A stretch of DNA of 64,000 bases from Bacillota bacterium (lineage in GTDB: Bacteria; Bacillota; Clostridia; DSM-8532). Of the stretch, positions 25,596-33,912 are shown in pieces; position 1 is the stretch's first letter; each line of letters opens with the position of its first letter. The translations under genes were made by a program, and so were the position numbers. The stretch is taken from NCBI GenBank assembly GCA_023415205.1, contig JAEZLR010000011.1, positions 1 through 64,000 of the forward strand, given 5' to 3'. The notes beneath the pieces are model-generated. The model saw only the letters and a program-made list of their open reading frames with translations, had not been told where the DNA came from and did not search any database.

Positions 25596-25790
25596 ATGAA
25601 AGCTTGGATTGACAGAGATGGCTGTATCTCCTGCGGCCTTTGCCCCAGCACCTGCCCCGAGGTTTTTAGAATGGCGGATGATGGCTTGGCCGAAGTCTAT
25701 GTGGATGAGATTCCCGAAGATGCTGAAGAAATGGCCCAGGAAGCTGCCGAAGGCTGTCCTGTCAGCGTCATTCACATTGAAGAAGAATAA
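25596..25790 (+). CDS. Single-cluster 4Fe-4S ferredoxin
   Basis: A 64-residue acidic ferredoxin that carries electrons in the cytosol. The ligands are C10, C13 and C16 (CISCGLC) plus C54 (EGCPVSVI); C20 follows the first motif but a second full motif is absent, so one 4Fe-4S cluster is expected. ATG follows AAAGGAGTCCTGAAT. A strong hairpin terminator follows. Its redox partner is not encoded beside it. Confidence 0.93.
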   Translation: MKAWIDRDGCISCGLCPSTCPEVFRMADDGLAEVYVDEIPEDAEEMAQEAAEGCPVSVIHIEEE

Positions 25791-25812
25791 GAAGCAGGTT
25801 CTCAGAGAACAC

Positions 25813-25862
25813 AAAAGCCATGCTCAGGCCTTTTCTATAAACAAGGCGTGAGCATGGCTTTT
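25813..25862. terminator. Bidirectional hairpin terminator after the ferredoxin gene
   Basis: AAAAGCCATGCTCA (25813-25826) and TGAGCATGGCTTTT (25849-25862) form a 14-bp stem with A and T flanks on both sides. It separates the ferredoxin gene from the convergent germination operon and can serve both. Confidence 0.88.
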
Positions 25863-25883
25863 AGTTTTAATAGATAGCGTTTC

Positions 25884-26045
25884 TTACGTCCTGATAAATA
25901 CATAAAGGGCGAGGCCCATGGCTGAGAATACCACCAGTAGAGTACCCAAAGCCGCCCTTTTATTATTGTCCTTCCATGAGTAAGCCGCATAGCTGAAACT
26001 GTAAACAGTTGACAGGATGATAAAGAGAAGACCTACATAAATCAT
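25884..26045 (-). CDS. 53-residue two-helix membrane protein, germinant receptor D-type subunit candidate
   Basis: The ATG at 26045 overlaps the stop of the GerC-type gene as TAATG, a clear translational coupling. The product has two membrane helices (about 3-21 and 31-51) joined by a short charged turn (SWKDNNKRAA) and nothing else. Short two-helix proteins encoded at the end of ger operons (D genes) are known in Bacillus and modulate receptor function; this one fits the size, topology and position, though no direct homology could be tested. The shared hairpin terminator follows. Confidence 0.7.
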   Translation of the reverse strand: MIYVGLLFIILSTVYSFSYAAYSWKDNNKRAALGTLLVVFSAMGLALYVFIRT

Positions 26046-27304
26046 TATTTCTTTCCCTCCGATGAAATAATGGGCGCGCTATTAAGGAGCTTACCGGTAC
26101 GCCTGATAATGAAATTAACATTGGCCTTCAGCTCAGACTCTGAAAATCTCTTATTCCAGCTATAGTTTTCCCATTCCTGAATGGTCCAGAATTGAGGAAC
26201 TAATGCCGAGCCAAAACCAAAAACATCGGACTTAAGAACCTTGCACTTTGCAAAAACCTTTTCAATTCCGGCTTCCACGTACTTGGAAAATGTCTTCTCA
26301 ACTATTTTTTTCATATCCGGATCTTCATAATTGATACGACTCTGAATAGCTGAAATTTCTCCTTCCATAGCGATATTGATTTCAATTTTGGGCTTATCGC
26401 CTTTTATATCTACCTTAATTTTTGGCCTTGAGAACTCTTTGGTCTCAATAGGGATAAGCAGACCCGGTTTCTGAGGGTCCTCTATAGTGAAAGTAGTACG
26501 TTTTAGCTCCCCACGAACCAAGAGAGCCATTTGGGTTTCAAATCCGGTTAGCTTTCCCACCATTTTGTCCCCATTAAAAACTGCTGACCCAAGAAGCTCG
26601 ATACTCTGCCCCCCTTTTTTTGGGGTATCGCCTGCATAAAAATCCCCAGGTGTTTGGTATTCTCCCTCATAGGGGGGACCTTCCTTTACTAAATTCCCAC
26701 CATTGTTTAAGGCAACATAGGTACCCATTAATTGACTATAAGGTGACTTAAGGGTGTTGTACATTTGTGAGAAGGTGACCTTTGGGAATAGCCCCGTATA
26801 TTCGGACCTGGATACCAGTTCTTCAATGCTTTCGGTAACCAGTTCTCCAAGATAGGGCTTGCTACTTGTAATTAATTCCTGAGCCGACCCCTTGCAGAAG
26901 AAAACATAGGAATTACGCCGAATCTGCCTGTGTCGGATCAAGGGAATAACACTATCCCCCATATTACCGCTGGATGCAAGCTCTTCAGAAACGACAATGG
27001 CCTTAAGATGCATGAAGTTGAGTATTTTCGGAATGCTGGAATTGATAAGTGCTACCCCTGACAGCAAAGAAGGTGCATCAATAACAATATTTTCCTTCTC
27101 GGCTTGCTCCTCATCCTGTTCTCCCCCACCCTTTTCAGGAAACTTGGGAATGTTAAATGTTAAACGTAGCCTGTCGGTCACTCCGCTATCTATACCCAGA
27201 ATGGATACGTATGCATAATTGTTGATCTCGACGGCATCATAGCAGGCAGTAAACATGAGTGGCATCAGTAGGACTAAGAGTACTGGCAACACCTTTTTAA
27301 GCAT
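26045..27304 (-). CDS. Ger(x)C family spore germination lipoprotein
   Basis: A 419-residue lipoprotein, the C subunit of a GerA-type germinant receptor in the spore inner membrane. Signal peptide MLKKVLPVLLVLLMPL with lipobox FTACYD (Cys 21), then the family opening DAVEINNYAYVSILGIDSG, and the C-terminal domain with EKTFSKYVEAGIEKVFAKCK. The start at 27304 follows GGGGGGAGTCCCATC; the long upstream extension would hide the signal peptide. It overlaps the end of the B-subunit gene by a few bases. The next gene, for a small two-helix protein, is coupled to its stop. Confidence 0.92.
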   Translation of the reverse strand: MLKKVLPVLLVLLMPLMFTACYDAVEINNYAYVSILGIDSGVTDRLRLTFNIPKFPEKGGGEQDEEQAEKENIVIDAPSLLSGVALINSSIPKILNFMHLKAIVVSEELASSGNMGDSVIPLIRHRQIRRNSYVFFCKGSAQELITSSKPYLGELVTESIEELVSRSEYTGLFPKVTFSQMYNTLKSPYSQLMGTYVALNNGGNLVKEGPPYEGEYQTPGDFYAGDTPKKGGQSIELLGSAVFNGDKMVGKLTGFETQMALLVRGELKRTTFTIEDPQKPGLLIPIETKEFSRPKIKVDIKGDKPKIEINIAMEGEISAIQSRINYEDPDMKKIVEKTFSKYVEAGIEKVFAKCKVLKSDVFGFGSALVPQFWTIQEWENYSWNKRFSESELKANVNFIIRRTGKLLNSAPIISSEGKK

Positions 27305-28397
27305 GATGGGACTCCCCCCTTTTTTTGCGAACTGCTGCAACAGCCAGAACAATGATAGGCGGAAGGAAAAAGAAGACCCAACCCCATATGCGGGCATACT
27401 GGATGAACCCTTTATTTACCTCGGAAAGACCCTTGGGAATAAGGGTCATACAGAAGAGAATAATGGCCATGGGAAAAATTAAGGGACGCTTGTCATTAAT
27501 TTTAAATATATGAGAATAAACAAGAATGGCACAATAAAAGAGGGCTGTCACCTCTATAAAGCTCCCGAAATTCCAAAGAAATACGAAAATTGGATCCAAA
27601 CGCTGGAGAAACTCACCCAGATTAATTTGCGCTAACAGGATATACATCGGTGATACGATTTCTTGGGCGTCATCATAGGGAAAAACGAAGGCAAAAGCCA
27701 GAAGAGCCACACTCGTTATGATCCCTGAAATCAGAATTGCCGCATTACCAATCCTTTTAATTTCCGCAGGGCCATGAAGTGACTTTGCTAAAACCCCTAT
27801 TAGTACGACCTCACCATAGAAGGAGCTTCTCACAATACCATTTGTCACAGTTTTATCCAAGCCATAGCCTAATATGGGAAAGAGGTTACTGATATTAAAA
27901 TTAGAAATGGAAAGTAGAACAACTACTAAAAAACCTGCTCCCAGAATATAAATCATGAATTTCGCAAATCGTGCGAGGGTCTCTAATCCTAAAAAGGATA
28001 ATACCACCACACAAATAAGGAAGAGGATCATGATAAAGCTGGGGGGACTGTCAGGAAGAACAAACACCTTCAAAATCTCTGTAAATTCTCTGAGGTTTAC
28101 GCTGGCAATGAAAATAAGGTAAACGGCTAGGATGAGAGAGCCTATAAACCCCAGCCAATTTCCAAGAACAATATCATAAATCTCCATAAAATTTTGATTG
28201 GGAAAGCGTTTTAAAAGTCTATAGGTAAATGAGAACAAAAAAGCTGCCATCAATGCCGAAATGATCGTCATATACCAACCGGTGGTACCCACCAATTGTG
28301 CGATCATGGCGGGGCTTGTAAAGAATACCCGGATGGTAATGGTTATGACCAGTAGGCTTATGGCCTCATGATACCCGAATTTACCTTCCTTGATCAC
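27297..28397 (-). CDS. GerAB/SpoVV-type endospore germination permease
   Basis: A 366-residue integral membrane protein of the GerAB family (APC superfamily, ten helices): GYHEAISLLVITITIRVFFT at the start and NQNFMEIYDIVLGNWLGFIG near residue 75. In studied receptors this subunit binds the germinant. Its start overlaps the end of the A-subunit gene by 17 bases and its end overlaps the C-subunit start, so A, B, C and the small protein form one tightly coupled operon. The germinant cannot be predicted from the sequence alone. Confidence 0.93.
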   Translation of the reverse strand: MIKEGKFGYHEAISLLVITITIRVFFTSPAMIAQLVGTTGWYMTIISALMAAFLFSFTYRLLKRFPNQNFMEIYDIVLGNWLGFIGSLILAVYLIFIASVNLREFTEILKVFVLPDSPPSFIMILFLICVVVLSFLGLETLARFAKFMIYILGAGFLVVVLLSISNFNISNLFPILGYGLDKTVTNGIVRSSFYGEVVLIGVLAKSLHGPAEIKRIGNAAILISGIITSVALLAFAFVFPYDDAQEIVSPMYILLAQINLGEFLQRLDPIFVFLWNFGSFIEVTALFYCAILVYSHIFKINDKRPLIFPMAIILFCMTLIPKGLSEVNKGFIQYARIWGWVFFFLPPIIVLAVAAVRKKRGESHHA

Positions 28398-30651
28398 CAG
28401 AATGCCCTCCTTTCACAGTGGATCCCCAGCCCCTTGGATGACTTGCCATCCTCTTTCTATTCTGGGGATTTAAAAAATCGGTTCTCTGTTTTTGTTGTGA
28501 AAGTGGTGCCCTAACGACCTTATCCTTGTTGCTCCTTGTGGTAGGGGCAATCGGTGAAAAGAAGGGAACACCAAAGGATTTCATGCTGAGGGCCAAGGCA
28601 CAGATAATCGTGAAGCCCGCCGAAAGGCCATAGAAGCCCCCGATAAATCCAAAAATTATCAAAAGAAAGCGAAGGATGCGAATGGCCAGAGACAACGAAT
28701 AATTGGGGATGGCAAAGCTCCCCAGGCCCGATACCGCAACAACGATGATGAGAATGGGGCTAACCAGCCCCGCTTCAACGGCCGCCTGTCCCAAAATTAA
28801 AGCACCGATGATCCCCAGGGTATTTCCAGTGATACCAGGAACGCGTATTCCGCCTTCCCGGATCAGCTCAAAGGAGAATTCCATGAGCAGGATTTCCACT
28901 ATGGTCGGAAAGGGGACTGCAGTCCTGGAAACCACGATGGAAGCCAATAATGAGGAGGGGATCATTTCCTGATGAAAGAGGGTCAGCGCCGTGTACATGC
29001 CGGGTAGAAAGGTTGCCAGAAGAATGCCGATCAAACGAATTATCCTGAGAAATGAGCCATAATACCATCTTAAGTTGGTTTCCTCCGAGGTATGATAAAG
29101 ATCAAAAAAGGTGATGGGCATGGCGAGGGCGAAAGGGGTTCCTTCACAGATGAGTACCACCTTCCCCTCCATCAGGAAGGAGGCCACCCTGTCAGGTCGC
29201 TCTGTTGAAATTACCTGTGGAAAGAGCATCATGGTTTTATCCTCAATGAGCTGCTCAAGCATACCATTGCCCGAGATATAATCAATTTTTAAGCTATCGA
29301 TACGCCTTTGAACCTCATAGAGCAAGTCCAGATTAACCACATCAATAAGGTAAAGAAGGGCCGTCATGTAATTATTAGTTTTACTTATCGTATGAAATTC
29401 AGTAATCAAATTCTCATTTTTTACTATCCTTCGCACCAAAGTAATATTGGTACGGAGGTTTTCAGTAAACCCTTCTTGGGAGCCATGTACCACAGTCTCG
29501 GTAACAGGAGATCCCACGCTCCTTTTTTCAAAGCCACGGCTTTCCATGACCAGACATTCTTCGCACCCATCAACCATAACCACAACGATACCGCTGAGTA
29601 TCTGAGGGATAATTCCCTCAAATTTGCTCATCCGCTCAATCTGATGGATGGATAAAACATTCTTTTCTATATAATCCAAGGGGCATCCCCCTTTAAAATC
29701 AACAAAGGGATGGGCATCCATCAGTTGGGGCAGAGTGAATTGAACAATGACATCCTTGTCTATCATGCCGTCCACAAAAACAACACAAGCAGGAATCTGC
29801 CTTCCCACATTGAATTTTCTGATAATAATATCCTTATTGAGAGGCAAATGAAAGAGCATCTGCATATACTTGATATTTTTCTCCAGAGATTTGTCTACCC
29901 AAATAAGGTCTTCAACTTCAGCCTCCTTCTTCTGCCCGTCGTCCTTGTTCTGCTCCTGGCTATCTTCCTCAGAGTTCCTTTGCTCCTGTTCCTGTTCCTT
30001 TTCCTGTTCCTGTTCCCGCTCCTTTTCCTGTTCCTGTTCCTGTTGTACTGCTTTCTTCCCCTTCCCCTTTTTCTTTGGATCAAAATCCCCATTTTTATTT
30101 TGACGGTGACTGTTCTCCTTGACCAAATCCCTTATTGAAATAGGTTGGATGATTTTCGGTTCCTTGGGGAGGTGTTTTTCATCCTTCTCTCCGGTATTGT
30201 CGGAAGGCAAGCCTTGATAAACAGCCTGAAGCTGATCATGATTTTTTTTCTGATCCCACTGAGTTTCTTGAGAATCTGGGGCCTTCTTCTGACTTTTCTT
30301 CAAAATGGCATAGAGGTTATCCTGAACTCTTGATTGATTCTCCCGCTCCTCCTGCCCATCTTCCATCAATCCGTCCCTTCCCTGGTTGTTTTGTTCATCC
30401 TCTTTAGAATCCTGGCTTCGTTGCACTTCATTCTGATCTCCCCCGGAATTAGAGGCCGCATCGTTGGACTGAGGTTTATTATTATCCTTATTTTTTTCTT
30501 CATCAATAGGTTCTTTAGTATATTTGATCCCTCTATATCTATCCCAATCCTCTGACTCCTCAGACCCTTCAAGAAGCTCAAAACCCAACTCAGGGTCTAC
30601 AGGCTTTTGGTACGAAAACAGCTTTTTTAAGCCCTTCAGCATAAAGGCCAC
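28381..30651 (-). CDS. GerA-type spore germination protein with a long hydrophilic N-terminal extension
   Basis: A 756-residue A subunit. The GerA core (about residues 250-735) shows DLIWVDKSLEKNIKYMQMLF, RVASFLMEGKVVLICEGTPF and the membrane helices with RIIRLIGILLATFLPGMYTA. The first 250 residues are very hydrophilic, acidic and low in complexity, with a Gln/Glu repeat at about 201-224 encoded by hexanucleotide repeats. Typical GerAA proteins are near 480 residues, so the extension is unusual, although some Bacillus cereus A subunits carry repeats in the same place. The start may be GTG at 30651 or ATG at 30642; neither has a strong ribosome binding site. Confidence 0.9.
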   Translation of the reverse strand: MAFMLKGLKKLFSYQKPVDPELGFELLEGSEESEDWDRYRGIKYTKEPIDEEKNKDNNKPQSNDAASNSGGDQNEVQRSQDSKEDEQNNQGRDGLMEDGQEERENQSRVQDNLYAILKKSQKKAPDSQETQWDQKKNHDQLQAVYQGLPSDNTGEKDEKHLPKEPKIIQPISIRDLVKENSHRQNKNGDFDPKKKGKGKKAVQQEQEQEKEREQEQEKEQEQEQRNSEEDSQEQNKDDGQKKEAEVEDLIWVDKSLEKNIKYMQMLFHLPLNKDIIIRKFNVGRQIPACVVFVDGMIDKDVIVQFTLPQLMDAHPFVDFKGGCPLDYIEKNVLSIHQIERMSKFEGIIPQILSGIVVVMVDGCEECLVMESRGFEKRSVGSPVTETVVHGSQEGFTENLRTNITLVRRIVKNENLITEFHTISKTNNYMTALLYLIDVVNLDLLYEVQRRIDSLKIDYISGNGMLEQLIEDKTMMLFPQVISTERPDRVASFLMEGKVVLICEGTPFALAMPITFFDLYHTSEETNLRWYYGSFLRIIRLIGILLATFLPGMYTALTLFHQEMIPSSLLASIVVSRTAVPFPTIVEILLMEFSFELIREGGIRVPGITGNTLGIIGALILGQAAVEAGLVSPILIIVVAVSGLGSFAIPNYSLSLAIRILRFLLIIFGFIGGFYGLSAGFTIICALALSMKSFGVPFFSPIAPTTRSNKDKVVRAPLSQQKQRTDFLNPQNRKRMASHPRGWGSTVKGGHSGDQGR
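29981..30046. repeat. Imperfect hexanucleotide tandem repeat inside the gerA-type gene
   Basis: About eleven units of TGTTCC or TTTTCC (plus strand) run in tandem with point differences. On the coding strand they give alternating Gln and Glu with some Lys and Arg. Because the unit is six bases, copy changes keep the frame and would lengthen or shorten the linker. Confidence 0.8.
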
Positions 30652-30769
30652 ACCATCCCATCCTGATTCTCGATTTTATTCTTGAACATTTTGCTATCAT
30701 TATTCGCAATAACAAATAAAATTATCCTGCATCGAGACTTGTGCTTATATCATCAATAGCAGAGGCAGC

Positions 30770-30797
30770 AAAAAAGCCTTGACCGACGGTCAAGGCT
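30770..30797 (-). terminator. Intrinsic terminator of the TetR gene
   Basis: AGCCTTGACC and GGTCAAGGCT (30775-30797) form a 10-bp stem with a three-base loop, followed on the minus strand by six U residues. Confidence 0.9.
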
Positions 30798-30812
30798 TAA
30801 AATCTCACAGGC

Positions 30813-31448
30813 TTAGGTTTTAGAGGGTTGAGTGTTCCTTATAAATTGTAAAGGTGGGCCTTTACGCAATGATGGCTCTACATCCAGTGCAATTTCCATG
30901 GCTGACCGGGTGGAGGCTTTAAGATCGAAGGAACCATTGGACATACACCATTTAGCCACCAGCCCCATTGCCTGTAAAAACACAATGGTCCTAAGCTCCG
31001 CGGCACGGGATCCATTTCTGATTTCTCCGCTTTCATAAGCCTTCTCAAGCAAGGTTTCCTCTGCCTTGTGTAGCTCTTGATGTCTTTTGGAATTGTCAAA
31101 GGTGCCGATATCCCTGGTCATATTGACAATAACAATGCGCCTGGCAATCTCGGGGCCCATATTTTCAAAAAATTCTACAATGGGTTCGGTAAGGTTCCAG
31201 AACTTATCAATATGATGATCTGCAGAGAGGATGGAGGTCAGCCTGGAGGCGGTCACCTCCTTGGGTAATACAAAAAAGTCCAGTAAAAGATCTTCTTTGG
31301 ACTGAAAGTAGTAATAAAAAGTATGCTTGGACACCTCCGAAGCAGCACAAATATCATTAAGAGTCACCTGATCAAAGCCCTTATCCTTGATAAGCTCCAT
31401 AGCCCTGGCTAAAATTAGTCGTTTTGTTTCATTGTCCTTCTGAGCCAT
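30813..31448 (-). CDS. TetR family transcriptional regulator
   Basis: A 211-residue repressor-type protein with an N-terminal helix-turn-helix (residues 10-57, LNDICAASEVSKHTFYYYFQ) and an all-helical ligand domain. It diverges from the two ABC exporter genes; the 247-bp spacer holds a strong promoter for the exporter and overlapping palindromes built on TAACATAA, so it is the likely repressor of the exporter, with the exported compound or a mimic as ligand. The HTH is seen; the regulatory link is inferred from arrangement. Confidence 0.9.
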   Translation of the reverse strand: MAQKDNETKRLILARAMELIKDKGFDQVTLNDICAASEVSKHTFYYYFQSKEDLLLDFFVLPKEVTASRLTSILSADHHIDKFWNLTEPIVEFFENMGPEIARRIVIVNMTRDIGTFDNSKRHQELHKAEETLLEKAYESGEIRNGSRAAELRTIVFLQAMGLVAKWCMSNGSFDLKASTRSAMEIALDVEPSLRKGPPLQFIRNTQPSKT

Positions 31449-31481
31449 TTTATCAACCTTCCTCTTGTACTAAAAACATGC

Positions 31482-31553
31482 TAACATAATTATGTTAACA
31501 TAACAAGGTATTTATAAAAATATATTGACATTTTTATGTTACCGAAGTAATAT
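31482..31553 (+). promoter_or_regulatory. Exporter promoter with overlapping TetR-type palindromes
   Basis: TTGACA (31525-31530), 17 bases and TAATAT (31548-31553) point to the ABC genes. Upstream, TAACATAATTATGTTA (31482-31497) and TTATGTTAACATAA (31490-31503) are perfect overlapping palindromes. A further half site, TTATGTTA, lies between the -35 and -10 boxes (about 31534-31541), where bound repressor would block polymerase. Confidence 0.75.
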
Positions 31554-31695
31554 AAACTAATGAATCTTAGGGTAAGGATTATCAATGATTTTTATTAGAA
31601 TTCATCTCATTCTCTTAAAAAAGAAACATAGAATAGGTTACAATCTAGTAAGGTTTGATTGATGTTCCACACATCGAAAGGAATGAAGCCAAACA

Positions 31696-33912
31696 ATGTT
31701 AAAGCTTATTAAGTATTTGAAACCCGCTGTATTTTCCATCCTTCTGATTATTGGACTTCTTCTTGTGCAGGCCTATTGTGATCTGGCCCTGCCTGATTAC
31801 ATGTCCAATATTGTCAATGTCGGTATTCAGCAGGGGGGCATTGAGAATGCCGTTCCCAAGGCCATTCGGCAGAGTGAGGCTGAAAAACTATTCCTCTTTA
31901 TGGAGGACACCGACAAGGCTTTTTTCATCAAAAGCTACACTCTCTATCAGCCTGGAGATATCTCCCAAAAAGATTATAACCGTTTTGTAAAGGATTATCC
32001 TGCATTAGCCAAGGAGCCGGTGTATCTTCTCAGCTCCAGTGACAAAGATACCGTTGAAACGCTAAACAAGCTCCTTCCGAAGCCCATGCTTGTGGTCTAT
32101 GGCATCGGTCAGAATAAACTTGAAGGGATGGGGCAAATGATTCCTGAGGGAGTCGATCCCTTTACAGCACTACAGAGCCTTCCGGCAGAGCAGTTATCTG
32201 CGATGCGGAATCAAATGAAGGAAAAGCTTTCAACCCTTTCTGATAGCATGAGCGCACAATCTGCCATTGAGTTTGTTAAGACTGAGTATAAGGCTTTGGG
32301 TATGGATATGAACGGCTTACAGGTCAGGTATTTGTTCTGGGCCGGGGTTTCCATGCTCCTTATAGCCCTCGTCAGCGTGGCGGCAACCATAGTGGTTGGC
32401 TTCTTAGCCGCACGAATCTCAGCCGGTTTTGGGAGAGATCTCCGCCTCAATATATTTAAGAAGATTGAAAGCTTTTCAAATACCGAGTTTGACAAGTACT
32501 CCACTGCATCCCTCATTACCAGAACCACTAATGATATCCAGCAGGTTCAAATGTTTATGGTCATGATGCTCCGAATGGTGTTCTATGCTCCGATTCTGGG
32601 CCTCGGCGGTGTTTTGAAGGTGCTTTCCACCAACACCAATATGGGCTGGATACTCGCCCTTTCTGTCATGGTGATTCTCACCATTGTCATTACCATGTTC
32701 AGTATCGCTATTCCTAAATTCAAGATTGTTCAAAAGCTAGTAGACCGACTGAATCTAGTCACACGTGAGAGTCTCATTGGCTTGTTGGTCATCCGTGCTT
32801 TCAACACCCAGAAGCATGAAGAAGAACGATTTGACAAGGCCAATACGGATCTGACACGTGTCAATCTATTCATCAATCGTACCATGGCACTTATGATGCC
32901 CTTAATGATGCTGGTGATGAACGGTATCACCCTCCTGATTGTTTGGGTCAGCGCCCAACAGATTGATTCAGGCCTTATGCAGGTAGGCGATATGATGGCC
33001 TTTATACAATATACCATGCAGATTATTATGTCCTTTCTGATCCTGAGTATGGTGTCCATTATTCTTCCCCGTGCTTCTGTTTCCGCTCAGCGTATCGCTG
33101 ATGTTCTGAAGGTCACACCTTCCATTTTGGACCCTGTAAAGCCCAAAGAGTTTAATCCTGCAATAAAAGGGACCATAGAATTCAGAAATGTTTCCTTCAG
33201 ATATCCCGGTGCAGAGGCTGATGTTCTGAGTAACATCAGTTTCACAGCCCACCGGGGACAGACCACGGCCTTTATTGGCAGTACCGGAAGCGGGAAATCC
33301 ACCCTTATTAATCTAATCCCGAGATTTTATGACATCACAGAAGGGCAAATTCTTGTGGATGGCGTGGATATCCGTGAGGTTACTCAGCATGCCCTTCGCG
33401 ACAGAATAGGTTACGTGCCTCAAAAGGGCTCCTTGTTTTCAGGAACCATTGAGAGCAATCTCAGGTACGGTGATGTGGATGCTTCTGAAGAACAATTGAA
33501 GAGGGCCGCTGAAATCGCCCAGGCCATGGAATTCATAACTGAGAAGCCTTTGGGCTTCGACGAGCCTATCTCCCAGGGCGGAACCAATGTCTCGGGCGGT
33601 CAAAAGCAACGCTTGTCCATTGCCCGAGCATTGGTAAAGAAACCCGAGATCTACATTTTTGATGACAGCTTCTCCGCCCTGGACTTTAAAACCGACAGCG
33701 CCCTTCGAAAGGCTTTAAAGGCCGAGACCTTGGACAGCATCGTACTGATTGTTGCACAACGGGTAAGCACCATTATGCATGCAGACCAAATCATTGTCCT
33801 TGAGGACGGTCGTATTGTGGGAAAAGGAAGTCACAAGGAGCTTCTCGAGAACTGCTTGGTCTATAGTGAAATAGCTTCTTCACAGCTTTCAAAGGAGGAA
33901 TTATCCGCATGA
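31696..33912 (+). CDS. ABC exporter half-transporter, degenerate-site subunit with large outer insertion
   Basis: A 738-residue ABC type I exporter subunit. Helix 1 (about 13-30) is followed by an unusual insertion of about 165 residues, predicted to lie outside, before helix 2 (about 215-240); the ATPase domain is at about 490-730. Walker A GSTGSGKST and signature VSGGQ are canonical, but the catalytic Glu after Walker B is Asp (IYIFDDSFSALD). This is the pattern of the non-catalytic partner in heterodimers such as BmrCD or TM287/288. Its stop overlaps the start of the partner gene (ATGA). Substrates are likely lipophilic drugs or peptides. Confidence 0.92.
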   Translation: MLKLIKYLKPAVFSILLIIGLLLVQAYCDLALPDYMSNIVNVGIQQGGIENAVPKAIRQSEAEKLFLFMEDTDKAFFIKSYTLYQPGDISQKDYNRFVKDYPALAKEPVYLLSSSDKDTVETLNKLLPKPMLVVYGIGQNKLEGMGQMIPEGVDPFTALQSLPAEQLSAMRNQMKEKLSTLSDSMSAQSAIEFVKTEYKALGMDMNGLQVRYLFWAGVSMLLIALVSVAATIVVGFLAARISAGFGRDLRLNIFKKIESFSNTEFDKYSTASLITRTTNDIQQVQMFMVMMLRMVFYAPILGLGGVLKVLSTNTNMGWILALSVMVILTIVITMFSIAIPKFKIVQKLVDRLNLVTRESLIGLLVIRAFNTQKHEEERFDKANTDLTRVNLFINRTMALMMPLMMLVMNGITLLIVWVSAQQIDSGLMQVGDMMAFIQYTMQIIMSFLILSMVSIILPRASVSAQRIADVLKVTPSILDPVKPKEFNPAIKGTIEFRNVSFRYPGAEADVLSNISFTAHRGQTTAFIGSTGSGKSTLINLIPRFYDITEGQILVDGVDIREVTQHALRDRIGYVPQKGSLFSGTIESNLRYGDVDASEEQLKRAAEIAQAMEFITEKPLGFDEPISQGGTNVSGGQKQRLSIARALVKKPEIYIFDDSFSALDFKTDSALRKALKAETLDSIVLIVAQRVSTIMHADQIIVLEDGRIVGKGSHKELLENCLVYSEIASSQLSKEELSA

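Noticed and set aside
30652..30812. Forespore sigma-G promoter upstream of the gerA-type gene
   Set aside because: A GAATA element is present upstream of the gene, but the -10 position 17 bases later matches the CATnnTA consensus poorly. Expected from the biology, but not supported well enough to list.
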